This document shows, in pieces, positions 54,830-64,000 of a stretch of DNA of 64,000 nt. Position 1 is the first letter of the stretch. Every line of letters starts with the position of its first letter. The DNA lies in the NCBI GenBank assembly GCA_030762895.1, contig CM061069.1, positions 107,637,669 through 107,701,668 of the forward strand, given 5' to 3'. The position numbers were made by a program, and so were the translations under genes. Origin of the DNA: Sophora flavescens. Taxonomy: Eukaryota; Streptophyta; Magnoliopsida; Fabales; Fabaceae. The notes beneath the pieces were generated by a model. The model worked only from the letters and a program-made list of their open reading frames with translations. It was not told where the DNA came from and did no database searches.

Positions 54830-55119
54830 TGTACTGTTAGGAAAAAGTAGTGGGGGAAATATGATTACGTGGGAACAAAATAACTGACCTATGATCTCAT
54901 GTAACTGGCGGTGGGTAGGAATGTCGAAATAACTTCCCATTTTGGAGTGGGGAGAATTGATATAAATAGAATATTTGTGTATAGGGAAGAAAGGCTATTC
55001 TGTAACATTAATCTATGTTGAGAGTGTTCTTCAATAAAAGAGACTATTATTGATTGAGATTGTTTGTGAAACGTAGCGATATTGTTCTTCGGATTCTCGG
55101 ATTGTTCATAGCCGGAAAT
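54830..55119 (+). repeat. LTR of the Tat-like non-autonomous element
   Basis: It starts TGTACTGTTAGG after GAGCTTGGGGGCT. A TATA box TATAAATAG lies at 54961-54969. Its last 80 bases match 46891-46970. The expected GTAAGAACA end is missing and the LTR passes into unrelated sequence near 55119. Confidence 0.72.
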
Positions 55120-56463
55120 CTCTGATGTCTATTCCTGGTAGTTATTCTCCATTGTAGAATGATTACAGATTATATCATACATGAGTTGTTATCCATATAA
55201 TCTTGTTTGTTTTCATCAGTGGAAACATTGAACACTATGATCAATCATTAATTAGAAGCAGCTTCTTTTTTATTTCGATGGTGTGGAAAAACATATTTTT
55301 AACCCTCCCTATTAAACTTCAAAATGGGAACTAGCGACACAAATGTTAGGAATTTAGAAAGTATTGCCAAAGGGCAACGTTTTGGGGATCAAAGAGTCTT
55401 TCTCTTTCTTTCCTCTTTGTTATTGCAAATAAAGAGTTGTTAGCATTAAAATATATTGTCAAGGGATTTAGATGAGCTGCAGGTTCCTTCTTGTCAGGCT
55501 AGATCCTGTTAACTATTACTTGAGACTTCCATATACATTCTGGGCAATCAAGTTTATTATTTTAACAACTAAGATCTATGCATAAAAGAAATTCAATGTT
55601 ACACGGGATACACTGCTCTAATACCAGATTACACATTCTTTGAAAATGAATTTCGATTGTCTGAGGATTTAATTTAGACACATTCAACTAACAATGTGAA
55701 TATATCTAAATTTATTTCAACTAAAGCTTTCATAATTGTTTTTTTATCTGCATATGAATTCGTAAATATTGTGCATGAAAGCTGCATTTTATGCCTAGTT
55801 AATTTGAATCAACACATGGCAGGCAAGTCAAATGTTACTAGTTATTTCCTTGTATGTTTTTAGTGTGTGATGCTTGTTGTTGTGCATTAAACCAATTGCT
55901 GTACTATTTCTTGATCTATATTTATTTAATTATACTGTCACGCTGTGCACTTTTTACTCCATAACTAACCTTTAGTTTTAGTTTTTCGAAATTGAAAATC
56001 TTAGAGTTGAGACGGACTTGAGCCTTCTGAATATTCAAAGCATAAATTCGATGGAGGTAGTGGATACAAGGTATTTCACTTTTACATTATTATTGATAAC
56101 ATTTTTATTGATAATGATATGTTGATTCTAAGTTTCCTAACCAACTTGCCTAATGCTTGAATGCATAGGTGCTTAAATATGGAGCTTCTTGGACTTGTTT
56201 GGTTTACTTGGCTATTCTTGCTGATTGGTTTTGAGGTGGTGCGTGGGGTGTTCTCCCCAATGGTTGTGGTTTCTGGTTTCTGCATTGAAGAGTGCTGACA
56301 TATGGATCTGCTTCGCCTTTTTTAGCTGGTTTGGTTAGATGTGTTGGTTCCGTATCTTGGTTGTATTTAGGTATCATTGGCCTGGTTTTCAGTCAGGATT
56401 GTGTAATAATCTTGTCCTGCTCTTCTTTGGTTCTTTGCATTTGGGTTAGAGTACCATTTATAT
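55120..56463. other. intergenic sequence without a recognised gene
   Basis: One exon-like stretch, 55977-56071 (TTTAG before, AAG|GTATTT after, reading FEIENLRVETDLSLLNIQSI), has no partner exon or family that I can name. Confidence 0.4.
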
Positions 56464-57188
56464 TAGGGGTGTGCACAATCCGGCCCGGCCCTAGAACCCG
56501 TCTCAACCAGTCATGTTCGGTCGGGTTTGACCCTGACCCGCAGAAGAGAAGGGACGAACTCGTGTCCTACTTTATGACCCGGCGCCGGGTTAGGAACGGG
56601 TCCGGGTTGACCTTCGGGTTACCCAACCCGTCCCATATAATAAAAATTTACTTTTGCCCCTCCCTAGAATACGTTTCATGCACGGTCACTAAGAAATAAG
56701 TATGAAGTAAATTACTAAACTTCTACTCTCACATCTCAGTCTCACACTAACTCAATTGGTGGCCTTTAGGAAGTATTTTGAGACTTTTATGACATTGAAA
56801 GAATCTTATTTGACGAGAGTATTTTATTTTTAACAATGTGGCTTTGGTAACATGAGCATCAATAAAGCTTCTAGTAAAAGGATTTATTTGTTGATATTTT
56901 CTAACATCTAATTTTCGATCAATTGATAGCTTTTAGGTAGCATCTTTTGTTGATATTTTGCCTTATAAAAAAAATTAACATTTTCTCACTCATAGAAATT
57001 TTGTTTGCAAAGAATCTATTTAAATTCGGATCAACTCAATCACTTCCCATTTAGACCCGATCTTAAACCAACCCGCATACGACTGGGTTCTTTCGGGTCT
57101 AGAGACGGGTTCGAATCCAAGGATTTGACCCTATCAATGTTTAGGGTCGGATAAGAGACGAACATAACCCGTCTCACGCTCATCCCTA
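56464..57188. mobile_element. hAT-like non-autonomous element (MITE)
   Basis: Ends TAGGGGTGTGCAC and CGCTCATCCCTA form an imperfect terminal inverted repeat. Subterminal regions are dense in GGGT/ACCC words (CGGGTTTGACC, GACCCGGCGCCGGGTT, ACGGGTTCG). This composition is common to a widespread plant hAT MITE type. No clean 8-bp duplication was found and there is no transposase. Confidence 0.6.
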
Positions 57189-57495
57189 CCTTATACTCTT
57201 ATTCAATATATTTTGCTTACCAAAAAAAAAAAAAAAAACCTTCTGCATTCACGAGTGGCAAAAATACATTTTCTTGTATTGTTTGAGAAGCAAACTGATC
57301 TGAAGCCTCCATGTTTCAGCTACAAACCAAATAGAGGATATTTATCTAAAAAATTGATCGCACTTCTAAGCTATGGATGAGTGCCAAATGAATTCTTCAT
57401 GGATATACTTAGGAGTAATTTGGAAGATGCAAACCATGTCTACTCCAATAAGCGTACTGCACTCAGTAGTAGTTTTCTTACATACTTCAAGTTAC
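57189..57495. other. short intergenic segment
   Basis: A 17-base A run near 57222-57238; otherwise nothing recognised before the Tat LTR. Confidence 0.5.
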
Positions 57496-58208
57496 TGATA
57501 CTTCCAGAGTAAAACCCGACCACCGAGTTTGGATACCCGATCCAATCAAGACGAGAAGGATAAAATATCGATACTATCTTTATTAATTCTGATATTATCT
57601 CAAACAATCTTATCCGGTTAGAAGAGATAATATCCCTTAAATTCAGGGATGAGATATTGATATTATCCTTAAATAATCCTAATATTATCTCAAATAACCT
57701 TATCCGGTTAAGAGATCAATTTAAGATATTATCTTAATCAATCCTGATATTATCTCACATAACCTTATCCGGTTAAAAGAGATAATATCCCTTAAATTAA
57801 GGAAATCACATCTCAAAGAAGATTTAAGAGATAAAAGGAGATAAATCCAGATCTCTTAAAGATATGGGGATCCTATTATAAAAAGAGGAGAACCCAAGAG
57901 AGAAACTCACTTTTCACTGAATCCCGGTGACTCTCCCTTAAGCATATTAGAGAAACTAGCTCGACCAAGAGACTATTGAAGAGTCCTTGCTCGCTAGTAT
58001 TCATTGGATACAAGATTAGGGGATTGAGATCGCCGTATGGCCAAGGGTTGAACCTAGAACTACGTTTGGCTTTGATTCCCATTGGGATACGTAGGACCAG
58101 AATACAACATTCTGTCAAGCCATAATCCAAAACAACCCCCATTGTTCACTCTTGGTTTGACATTCTACGGTGAGATTCCGGCAAGTCGGATCTCGACGTA
58201 CAGGAACA
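57496..58208 (+). repeat. 5' LTR of the non-autonomous Tat element
   Basis: 713 bp, TGATACTTCC to CAGGAACA. It aligns with 63646-64000. The first half carries repeated GATATTATCTCA and CCTTATCCGGTTA words (three to four copies). A TATA-like ATTATAAAAAG lies near 57875-57885 and the CTACGT/ACGTAG inverted repeat at 58060-58094. The first 20 bases have diverged from the TGTACTGGCCGAGG of the 3' copy. Confidence 0.9.
58060..58094 (+). promoter_or_regulatory. conserved CTACGT/ACGTAG inverted repeat
   Basis: Arms at 58060-58065 and 58089-58094 around TTGGCTTTGATTCCCATTGG. It is part of a ~75-base block shared with the other Tat family's LTR although the rest of the LTRs is unrelated. Confidence 0.6.
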
Positions 58209-58654
58209 TTTGGCGCCCACTCCCTGCTGTCGTTCGAGTCAACTCGACAAACGCTCTTTCATCTTTGCCCACAGATCCGTTGCGAGCCAAGCCCACCACC
58301 GCTGCTGCTTATGAACCAGATCGCGAGCCAAATCTCAGCTTCAGGAAGACGGATCTACGACGATCTCGAGCTCGCAACATAGATTTGCAAATTTGGAAAG
58401 GTTCAATGGTCCATCCTCATTCATCTGGATTTATATATCTTGGAGCACACCCGATGCTCGATGAAATGCCCAGATATACAGTAGCTATGAGCATTGTGGT
58501 GTAGCAGGTGTTGGTGTCCCTCCAACCAACACAAAAGCTCTAACTGAGTCAGGATCAATTCAAGTTCTTATGGTCGCTTCCAAGCGCCTGACAAAATTCG
58601 TGGTTTGAATTCGCGATGAAATCAATCCAAGTGGTGGAGAAGAAGGTATCTTAG

Positions 58655-58990
58655 AGAGCTCGGCCACCACAACTCGACCTCAGAGCGAAGAAGATATCTT
58701 AGAGAGCTCGGTCACCACAACTCGGCCTCAGAGTGAAGAAGATGTCTTAGAGAGCTCGGCCAGCACAGCTCGGCCTTGGAGAGCTGATGTCTTAGAGAGC
58801 TCGGCCACCACAGCTCGGCCCGGGAAAGCTGAAGAAGATGTCTTATAGAGCTCGGCCACCACAGCTCGGCCTCAGAGGGAAGAAGATGTCTTAGAGAGGT
58901 TGGCCACCACAGCTCAGCCTCAGAGAGCTAAAGAAGATGTCTTAGAGAGCTCGGCCAGCACAGCTCGGTCTAGGAGAGCTCGACCATACT
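58655..58990 (+). repeat. tandem repeat array of ~40-53-bp units
   Basis: About seven units of GATGTCTTAGAGAGCTCGGC then CACCACAGCTCGGCCTCAGA, irregular in length. Confidence 0.85.
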
Positions 58991-59555
58991 AGCTTGAGGG
59001 AATGCCTAAATCGAAGGCCACGAAATGCTCAGGTGATATTGTTCTTTAAATCTAGTTTAAATCTAATATGATTTGATATGTTTTTCTCCATGCCTTTAAT
59101 GTTGTGTTATGTAGATCATATCATATTATTTATATATTTGAGCAAAGTGATGTTCGGATGATACCACTCCCAAAGTCACAAAATTTGCGACTACAAAGTG
59201 GTTGAGCTCCGGCTCCCTTGAAAATAACAGGTCGAAGCTCTGTGCTTCCCTTTCCACAAGGTCGAGCTTCGGCTTCCTCAAAACTCATAGGTCGAGCTTT
59301 GCTCCCTTAAAAACTCACAGTTCAGCTCCGGCTCCCGAAAGGTCGAGCCAAAACTCCCTCTCGAAATTTGACTAAGAGGAAGACGAGTCGGAGCTCCTCA
59401 AATTAAAACCATAGAGGCCGAGTTAGACTCCCTCTATAAAAATCATAGAGATCAAGCTCAAGCTCCATTTAAATGGAAGAGTGTGGGGGAGAACATCTCC
59501 CTTGAAAAATAAAGTTTCATCAGCTCGAGCACTCAAACACCATACTAACTCATAA
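58991..59555 (+). repeat. degenerate repeats of a GGTCGAGCTCCGGCTCCC-type word
   Basis: Short words such as GGTCGAGCTTCGGCTTCC and GAGCTCCGGCTCCC recur between 59200 and 59480 at uneven spacing. No gene. Confidence 0.6.
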
Positions 59556-59559
59556 AAGA

Positions 59560-60115
59560 CATAAAGCCTAAAAAGGTGACCGAGCTAAAATCGACCGAGC
59601 TGTTGTCGAAACACCGAGCCTAAAAAGGAAAAAGTCCTAAAAAGGTGACTGAGCTAAAATCGACCGAGCTGTTGTCGAAACGCCGAACCTAAAAAGGCAA
59701 AAGTCCTAAAAAGGTGACCGGGCTAAAATCGACCGAGCTGTTGTCGAAACGCCGAACCTAAAAAGGCAAAAATCCTAAAAAGATGACCAAGCTAAAATCC
59801 ACCGAGCTGTTGTTGAAACACCGAACCTAAAAAGGCAAAAATCCTAAAAAGGTGACCGAGCTAAAATCGACCGAGCTGTTGTCGAAACGCCGAACCTAAA
59901 GAGGCAAGAGCCTAAAAAGGTGACCGAGCTAAAATCGACCGAGCTGTTGTCGAAACGCCGAACCTAAAGAGGCAAGAGCCTAAAAAGGTGACCGAGCTAA
60001 AATCAACCGAGCTGCTGTCGAAACGCCGAACCTAAAAAGGCAAAAGTCCTAAAAAGGTGACCGAGCTAAAATTGACCGAGCTGTTGTCGAAATGACCGGA
60101 TCGAAGTGGCCGATG
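59560..60115 (+). repeat. tandem repeat array of ~66-69-bp units
   Basis: Eight units of AAGGTGACCGAGCTAAAATC, GACCGAGCTGTTGTCGAAAC and CGCCGAACCTAAAAAGGCAA. Each unit contains one or two CCTAAAAAGG words, the same as the loop of the hairpin at 54635-54644. Confidence 0.9.
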
Positions 60116-60374
60116 AAGCTAAAATCGAAAGACTGAACCTAAAAAGGTAAGCAAGAAAAACATGAAATAGTTAACTATGATAGGGCCGAGCTCAAAAAGC
60201 TCACGAGGCCAAATTAAAACGCCAAGCACAAAAGGCGAGTAAAAACTTAGGAAAATTAACCAAGTAAATCCAAATGCTGGGTTAAATACCATAAGTATGA
60301 AGTCTTTATCATTCATAAAGCAAAAGTACATAGGGCATAGCCAAGAGTACGAAATATCTTAAAAATCTGCTGAG

Positions 60375-61070
60375 TTACTCATGGGCATTACCATAAGCAA
60401 AGACCCCATCAAGGTTGGAACCAATAGTGTCTTCAGCTTGCGAAGGAGCAACCGAGGATGGCTCGAGCACGACCACTTCAGTTCCTCTGTTCTCCTCCTC
60501 TCCCACAACCTGCTCTTCATTATTCTCCTCTTCCACATCATCGAGCTCGGACAAAGGAACCATTATGCCATCTTTATTAAAATCCTTGTCCACACCGGCT
60601 CTCGAAAGATCAGAATCAGGAAGAAAGCGCTGGATTTTTTTTATAGCACGCGAGAACCCAGAAACGCGTTCCCTTATAATCTGGGCTTCAGCTTCCTTCA
60701 ACTCGAACCGAAGCTTGCAATTAGCCTTTTTCTTAGTCGCAAGAAACTGCTGAAGATTGTCAACGGAAAGCTTTAAAGCCTTGGCAGCCCTCTGAAAGTC
60801 AATCCTTTCATCTTAGAGATCTCGGATTGAGGAGAGAAGTTGGTCTTCTCAAGCTCGACATTTCAAGTTTTCAATTTCCCAATTAGCCGAGCTTGCTCTT
60901 CACACTTTGCCATGGCTTTTTCAAGCTCATCCCCAGTGCGCAAAGTTTGGGTAGCTGTCGCCTTCATGCTTTTCATTATTAGAAAGCTCGTGGCTCGAAA
61001 CACGGGTAATGGAGGAGACTCAGAGAGCATAAGCGACCACGGCTTTCATGCTCGTGTTAGGGCCATATTC
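60375..61070 (-). pseudogene. remnant of the Tat antisense gene (coiled-coil end)
   Basis: On the minus strand, 60701-60375 reads EAEAQIIRERVSGFSRAIKK, then a VPLSELDDVEEENNEEQ acidic tail. The order (helix, G-F-x-x-A-I, a D/G/V-rich link, VPL/IPI, acidic tail) parallels the end of the antisense gene at 41390-43505. Upstream, 61070-60702 has further heptad-like coding traces broken by stops. The position between internal sequence and 3' LTR, and the orientation, are the same in both elements. Confidence 0.65.
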
Positions 61071-62480
61071 TAGTAAAAGCCGAGCATATGCTGGCTTAAT
61101 AACTTGAGAATTCAATAAAGGGCACGAGCTAAAATTGTCTAGCCAAGAACAAAGGGCAGAAGCCCAAAAAGCCGAGGCGAAGTATTACTCCCTCGCACCA
61201 AAAAGCCGAGGTCGAGCTATGCTCCCTCGCACTACACACTGAAAAAAGTCGAGGTCGAGCAATGCTTCCTCCCTTGCACTAAAATCCTAGACCAAGCAAA
61301 ACACCTTCGCACCAAGGTAATGTCCACAACAGATCATGCATATTAGAGACCCAAGATTTTAAGGAAATCCTGGTAGTGTTCGACCCAATAAGCTGGAATC
61401 CTAAGTAAGACTTGGCTCCGGACGAAAATCCGAGCAGTGCTCGGCCAAGTAAGTCGACAACCCAAGAAAGACTTGGTTCTACAAAAAAAAAATTTCCGAG
61501 CAATGCTCCCGAATCATAATCCAAAGTCCTCGGCACCAAAAAGCGTGTTAAGATATGCGGGTTGACATTTAAGCTCTTTCACTTATTTCAAGCTCGGAGC
61601 TTGGGGGGCTTATGGGGATCAAGGAAGAATATTCTCGGAAATCACAGAGAAAGGATATTTCTTAGCCTACAGCTCGATTGTTATTATGAAGAACTTGTAG
61701 AAGACTATTTTCTCATACAAATTGGAAAAGATATTAGGAAAGTTTATTCTGAGATACACCTTCAAGATCGGTAAAAATAATGACATTCAAGGTCAAGTGT
61801 CAAGTTAGTGGGTGTTTCAAAATCCACCAGATGAAAGGGTTAAGAGCTACTCGAAGACAATGTTAAGAGCTCTCAAAAGCTTCAAAGACCGAGCTACATT
61901 CGCAAAAAGGTGAGTCAAGTTCAAACTATCAAGATAAGCATCTTGAAAGCATAAAAAATTTCAGCTGAAATACAAGCCTGAGGTAAATTCCTAATGATCG
62001 AGTTTGAGCTTGACTTTCCAAAAGATCGGTTCGAGCCTGAATCATTGATAAGTTCAATCTCGGCTACCAGTTTCTAAACTTGTCTTAACAAAGGTAAGAT
62101 TGAAGTATCTTCTGTTCAGAACATGTCACTGGCCGAGATGTGAACCTCAACCACTAAACTCGAGTACTGCCCGAGATGTGAAACTCGGCCACCGAGCTTG
62201 ATTAGTCGAAGTAAGAAGATCTATGCAAATCCAGTACTTTATCGACACCAAGGACAAGATCAGCTTCTTTCATAAAGCTTTTGCGCTCTTCTGAGCTCAA
62301 ACCTTGGGGAGCTTATATACTGGTCGAGATGTTAAACTCGCCCAGCGAGCCTACCAAACTAAAATATTGGACGAGAAATAAAGCTAGATCACCAAACCCA
62401 AACAATCAAAGGGAAATGATTACTAGACTCGCCCACCGAGCCCGCTGAACTTAAGAATTGGCCGAAATGTAAAGCTCGGC
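61071..62480 (+). other. mosaic Tat 3' sequence with two internal pre-LTR tracts
   Basis: Blocks that normally stand just before a Tat LTR occur inside the element: AGCTCGGAGCTTGGGGGGCT at 61591-61610 and CCTTGGGGAGCTTATATACT at 62302-62321. Each is followed by LTR-start-like words (TATACTGGTCGAGATG at 62315). Repeats of AAAAGCCGAGGTCGAGC lie at 61170-61260. No gene is visible. Confidence 0.6.
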
Positions 62481-62499
62481 AACTCGCCATGAGCTCCGG

Positions 62500-62985
62500 C
62501 TCCCTACTCGGTTCAAATCGAGATGCGGGTCACGACCCCTCTCGCTTGGAAGTCGAGAAGCGAATCCTTCCAAGTAAACAACTCGAGAGTCGAAGAGCGA
62601 TTCCTCCCGAGGTTCAAATCGAGAGGCGAGCTACGACCCTCTCGCTTGGAAGTCGAGAAGTGAATCCTTCCAATGAAACAACTCGGGAGTCGAATAGCGA
62701 TTCCTCCCGAGGTTCAAATCGAGAGGCGAGCTACGGCCTTCCCGCTTGGAAGTCGAGGAGCGACTCCTTCCAAGCAAACAACTCGGGAGTCAAAGAGCGA
62801 TTCCTCCCGAGGTTCAAATCGAGAGGCGAGCTACGGCCCTCTCGCTTGGAAGTCGAGGAGCGACCCCTTCCAAGCAAACAACTCGGGAGTCGAAGAGCGA
62901 TTCCTCTCGAGGTTCAAATCGAGAGGCGAGGTACGGCCCTCTCACTTGTAAGTCGAGGAACGACTCCTTCCCAACAAACAACTCG
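62500..62985 (+). repeat. 100-bp tandem repeat array
   Basis: CTCGCTTGGAAGTCGAG-type units start at 62541, 62641, 62741, 62841 and 62941, an exact 100-base period. Units contain GAGCGATTCCTCCCGAGGTT and AATCGAGAGGCGAG. Long frames stay open in all three plus-strand phases because the period is not a multiple of three and the unit lacks stops; this is not evidence for protein. Confidence 0.92.
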
Positions 62986-63312
62986 GTTGAGCTCCGGATC
63001 CCTACTTGGTTGAGCTCCGGCTCCCTACTCGGTTGAGCTCCAGCTCCCGACTACTGGTTCGAGCTCCGGCTCCCTACTTGGTTGAGCTCCGACTCCCTAC
63101 TCTGTTGAGCTCTTGCTCCCGACTACTTGGTGGAGCTCCGACTCCCGACTACTCGGTTGAGCTCCAGCTCCCGACTACTGGTTCGAGCTCCGGCTCCCTA
63201 CTTGGTTGAGCTCCGGCACCCTACTCGGTTGAGCTCCTGCTCCCGACTACTTGGTGGAGCTCCGGCTCCCGACTACTCGGTTGAGCTCCGGCTCTCGACT
63301 TATCGTTTGAGC
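62986..63312 (+). repeat. short tandem repeat array (GGTTGAGCTCCGGCTCCC)
   Basis: About fourteen units of 20-27 bases, alternating TACTTGGTTGAGCTCCGGCT and GACTACTCGGTTGAGCTCC, after the 100-bp array. Confidence 0.9.
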
Positions 63313-63645
63313 TCCGGCTACTCGTGGGACTTGTATATGGGCCAAGGTACACCTCGGCCACTTACCTCGCCGACTTGAAAGGCTAAAGAGACCAAGCTTC
63401 TAACCTCGTAAGTCCGAGGTATCAAGCTCGGACACCAGAAAATCAAGAAAAATGATTGTTAGGCCCACTTTCCAAAGCCGCTAAACTCGAATGTTAGTCG
63501 ATGTATGAAGATTGGCCATCGAACTGTGGCAAAAAGGGGAGAAGTCTGACTCAATAAATCCTGAACTCGGATAATTTTAAAGCCAAGCTCGGCTCCTCTC
63601 ATGAAAACTTCTACGCTCCGTTGAGCTCGAAGCTTGGGGGGCTTG

Positions 63646-64000
63646 TGTACTGGCCGAGGAGTAAAACCCGGCCACCGAGCTTGGATACCCGATCCAACCA
63701 AGGCGAGAAGGATAAAATATCGATACTATCTTTATTAATCCTGATATTATCTCAAACAACCTTATCCGGTTAGAAGAGATAATATCCCTTAAATTAAGGG
63801 ATGGGATATTGATATTATCCTTAAATAATCCTAATATTATCTCAAATAACCTTATCCGGTTAAGAGATCAATTTAAGATATTATCTTAATCAATCCTGAT
63901 ATTATCTCACATAACCTTTTCCGGTTAAAAGAGATAATATCCCTTAAATTAAGGAAATCACATCTCAAAGAAGTTTTAAGAGATAAAAGGAGATAAATCC
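63646..64000 (+). repeat. 3' LTR of the non-autonomous Tat element, cut by the window edge
   Basis: It starts TGTACTGGCCGAGG after AGCTTGGGGGGCTTG and matches the beginning of 57496-58208 up to the last base of the window. Confidence 0.92.

Larger units (their letters stand above)
46891..55119 (+). mobile_element. non-autonomous Tat-like element, 5' LTR truncated, split by a nested chromovirus
   Basis: 46891-46982 matches the end of the LTR at 54830-55119 (shared GATTGAGATTGTTTGTGAAA and CGATATTGTTCTTCGGAT). A PBS follows at 46985-47002. The right side has Tat-type tandem repeats, the post-pol hairpin with identical flanks to the other Tat element, a polypurine tract and an LTR. There is no gag or pol between them once the 47288-52422 insertion is removed. 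The interior instead holds unidentified coding-like pieces (52430-53448). Confidence 0.65.
57496..64000 (+). mobile_element. large non-autonomous Tat element without pol, continuing past the window
   Basis: 5' LTR 57496-58208, PBS-like TGGCGCCCAC at 58211, 5.4 kb of repeat-rich internal sequence, polypurine tract GCTTGGGGGGCT and the beginning of the 3' LTR at 63646. No RT, RNase H or integrase is visible. The interior holds at least four tandem-repeat arrays and an eroded antisense ORF related to that of the 33792-44384 element. It would rely on an autonomous relative. Confidence 0.85.

Noticed and set aside
56292..56699. 135-codon plus-strand frame
   Set aside because: It overlaps the left end of a hAT-like MITE and has no recognisable domain.
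62489..63036. Three overlapping long frames of similar sequence
   Set aside because: A 100-bp repeat without stops read in three phases; no basis for a protein.

Overview
The window is nuclear DNA of a flowering plant, probably a eudicot; the species cannot be read from the sequence. About nine tenths is LTR retrotransposon, much of it nested. I found no intact host gene, rRNA, tRNA or CRISPR array. The only recognisable host coding sequence is an eroded fragment of a leucine-rich-repeat receptor kinase with a malectin domain (32488-33529, minus strand). A second, unidentified, possibly captured coding fragment lies at 52430-53448.

Left half (1-31460) is a stack of insertions. A Tekay/Del-type chromovirus on the minus strand (2031-14267, TSD ATTTT) sits in the gag gene of an Athila element (289-20018). 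The Athila element sits in the RNase H gene of an Ogre/Tat element (20019-25354, left part outside the window). The Ogre sits in the LTR of an older chromovirus (25355-26580). That LTR abuts a Ty1/copia RT-RNase H fragment (26581-27357), which is joined to the gag start, PBS and 5' LTR of another chromovirus (27345-31460).

Middle (31461-44757): after the receptor-kinase remnant comes a nearly perfect palindromic MITE. It is split by a 10.6-kb Tat-lineage Ty3/gypsy element (33792-44384, TSD GTATA) with gag, PR-RT-RNaseH-archaeal-like RNaseH and integrase on the plus strand. This element also has a spliced antisense gene between pol and the 3' LTR.

Right half (44758-64000): a copia remnant is followed by a non-autonomous Tat-like element (about 46891-55119), which is split by a decayed Reina-like chromovirus (47288-52422, TSD TTTTC). 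Then come a hAT-like MITE (56464-57188) and a large non-autonomous Tat element (57496 to beyond 64000) that has no pol. That last element carries several tandem-repeat arrays and a remnant of the same antisense gene.

Every coding module is broken by in-frame stops, frameshifts or deletions, except the Ogre RNaseH-integrase piece, which is open but partial. The most interesting unexplained signals are RNA-like. Four 30-nt GNRA-capped hairpins with compensatory base changes lie in the Ogre 3' region. A covarying hairpin is shared by two Tat families just after pol. A CTACGT/ACGTAG inverted repeat is conserved in three unrelated Tat/Ogre LTRs. The antisense gene is present in two Tat families, and an acidic ORF lies within one chromovirus LTR but is deleted from its partner LTR.
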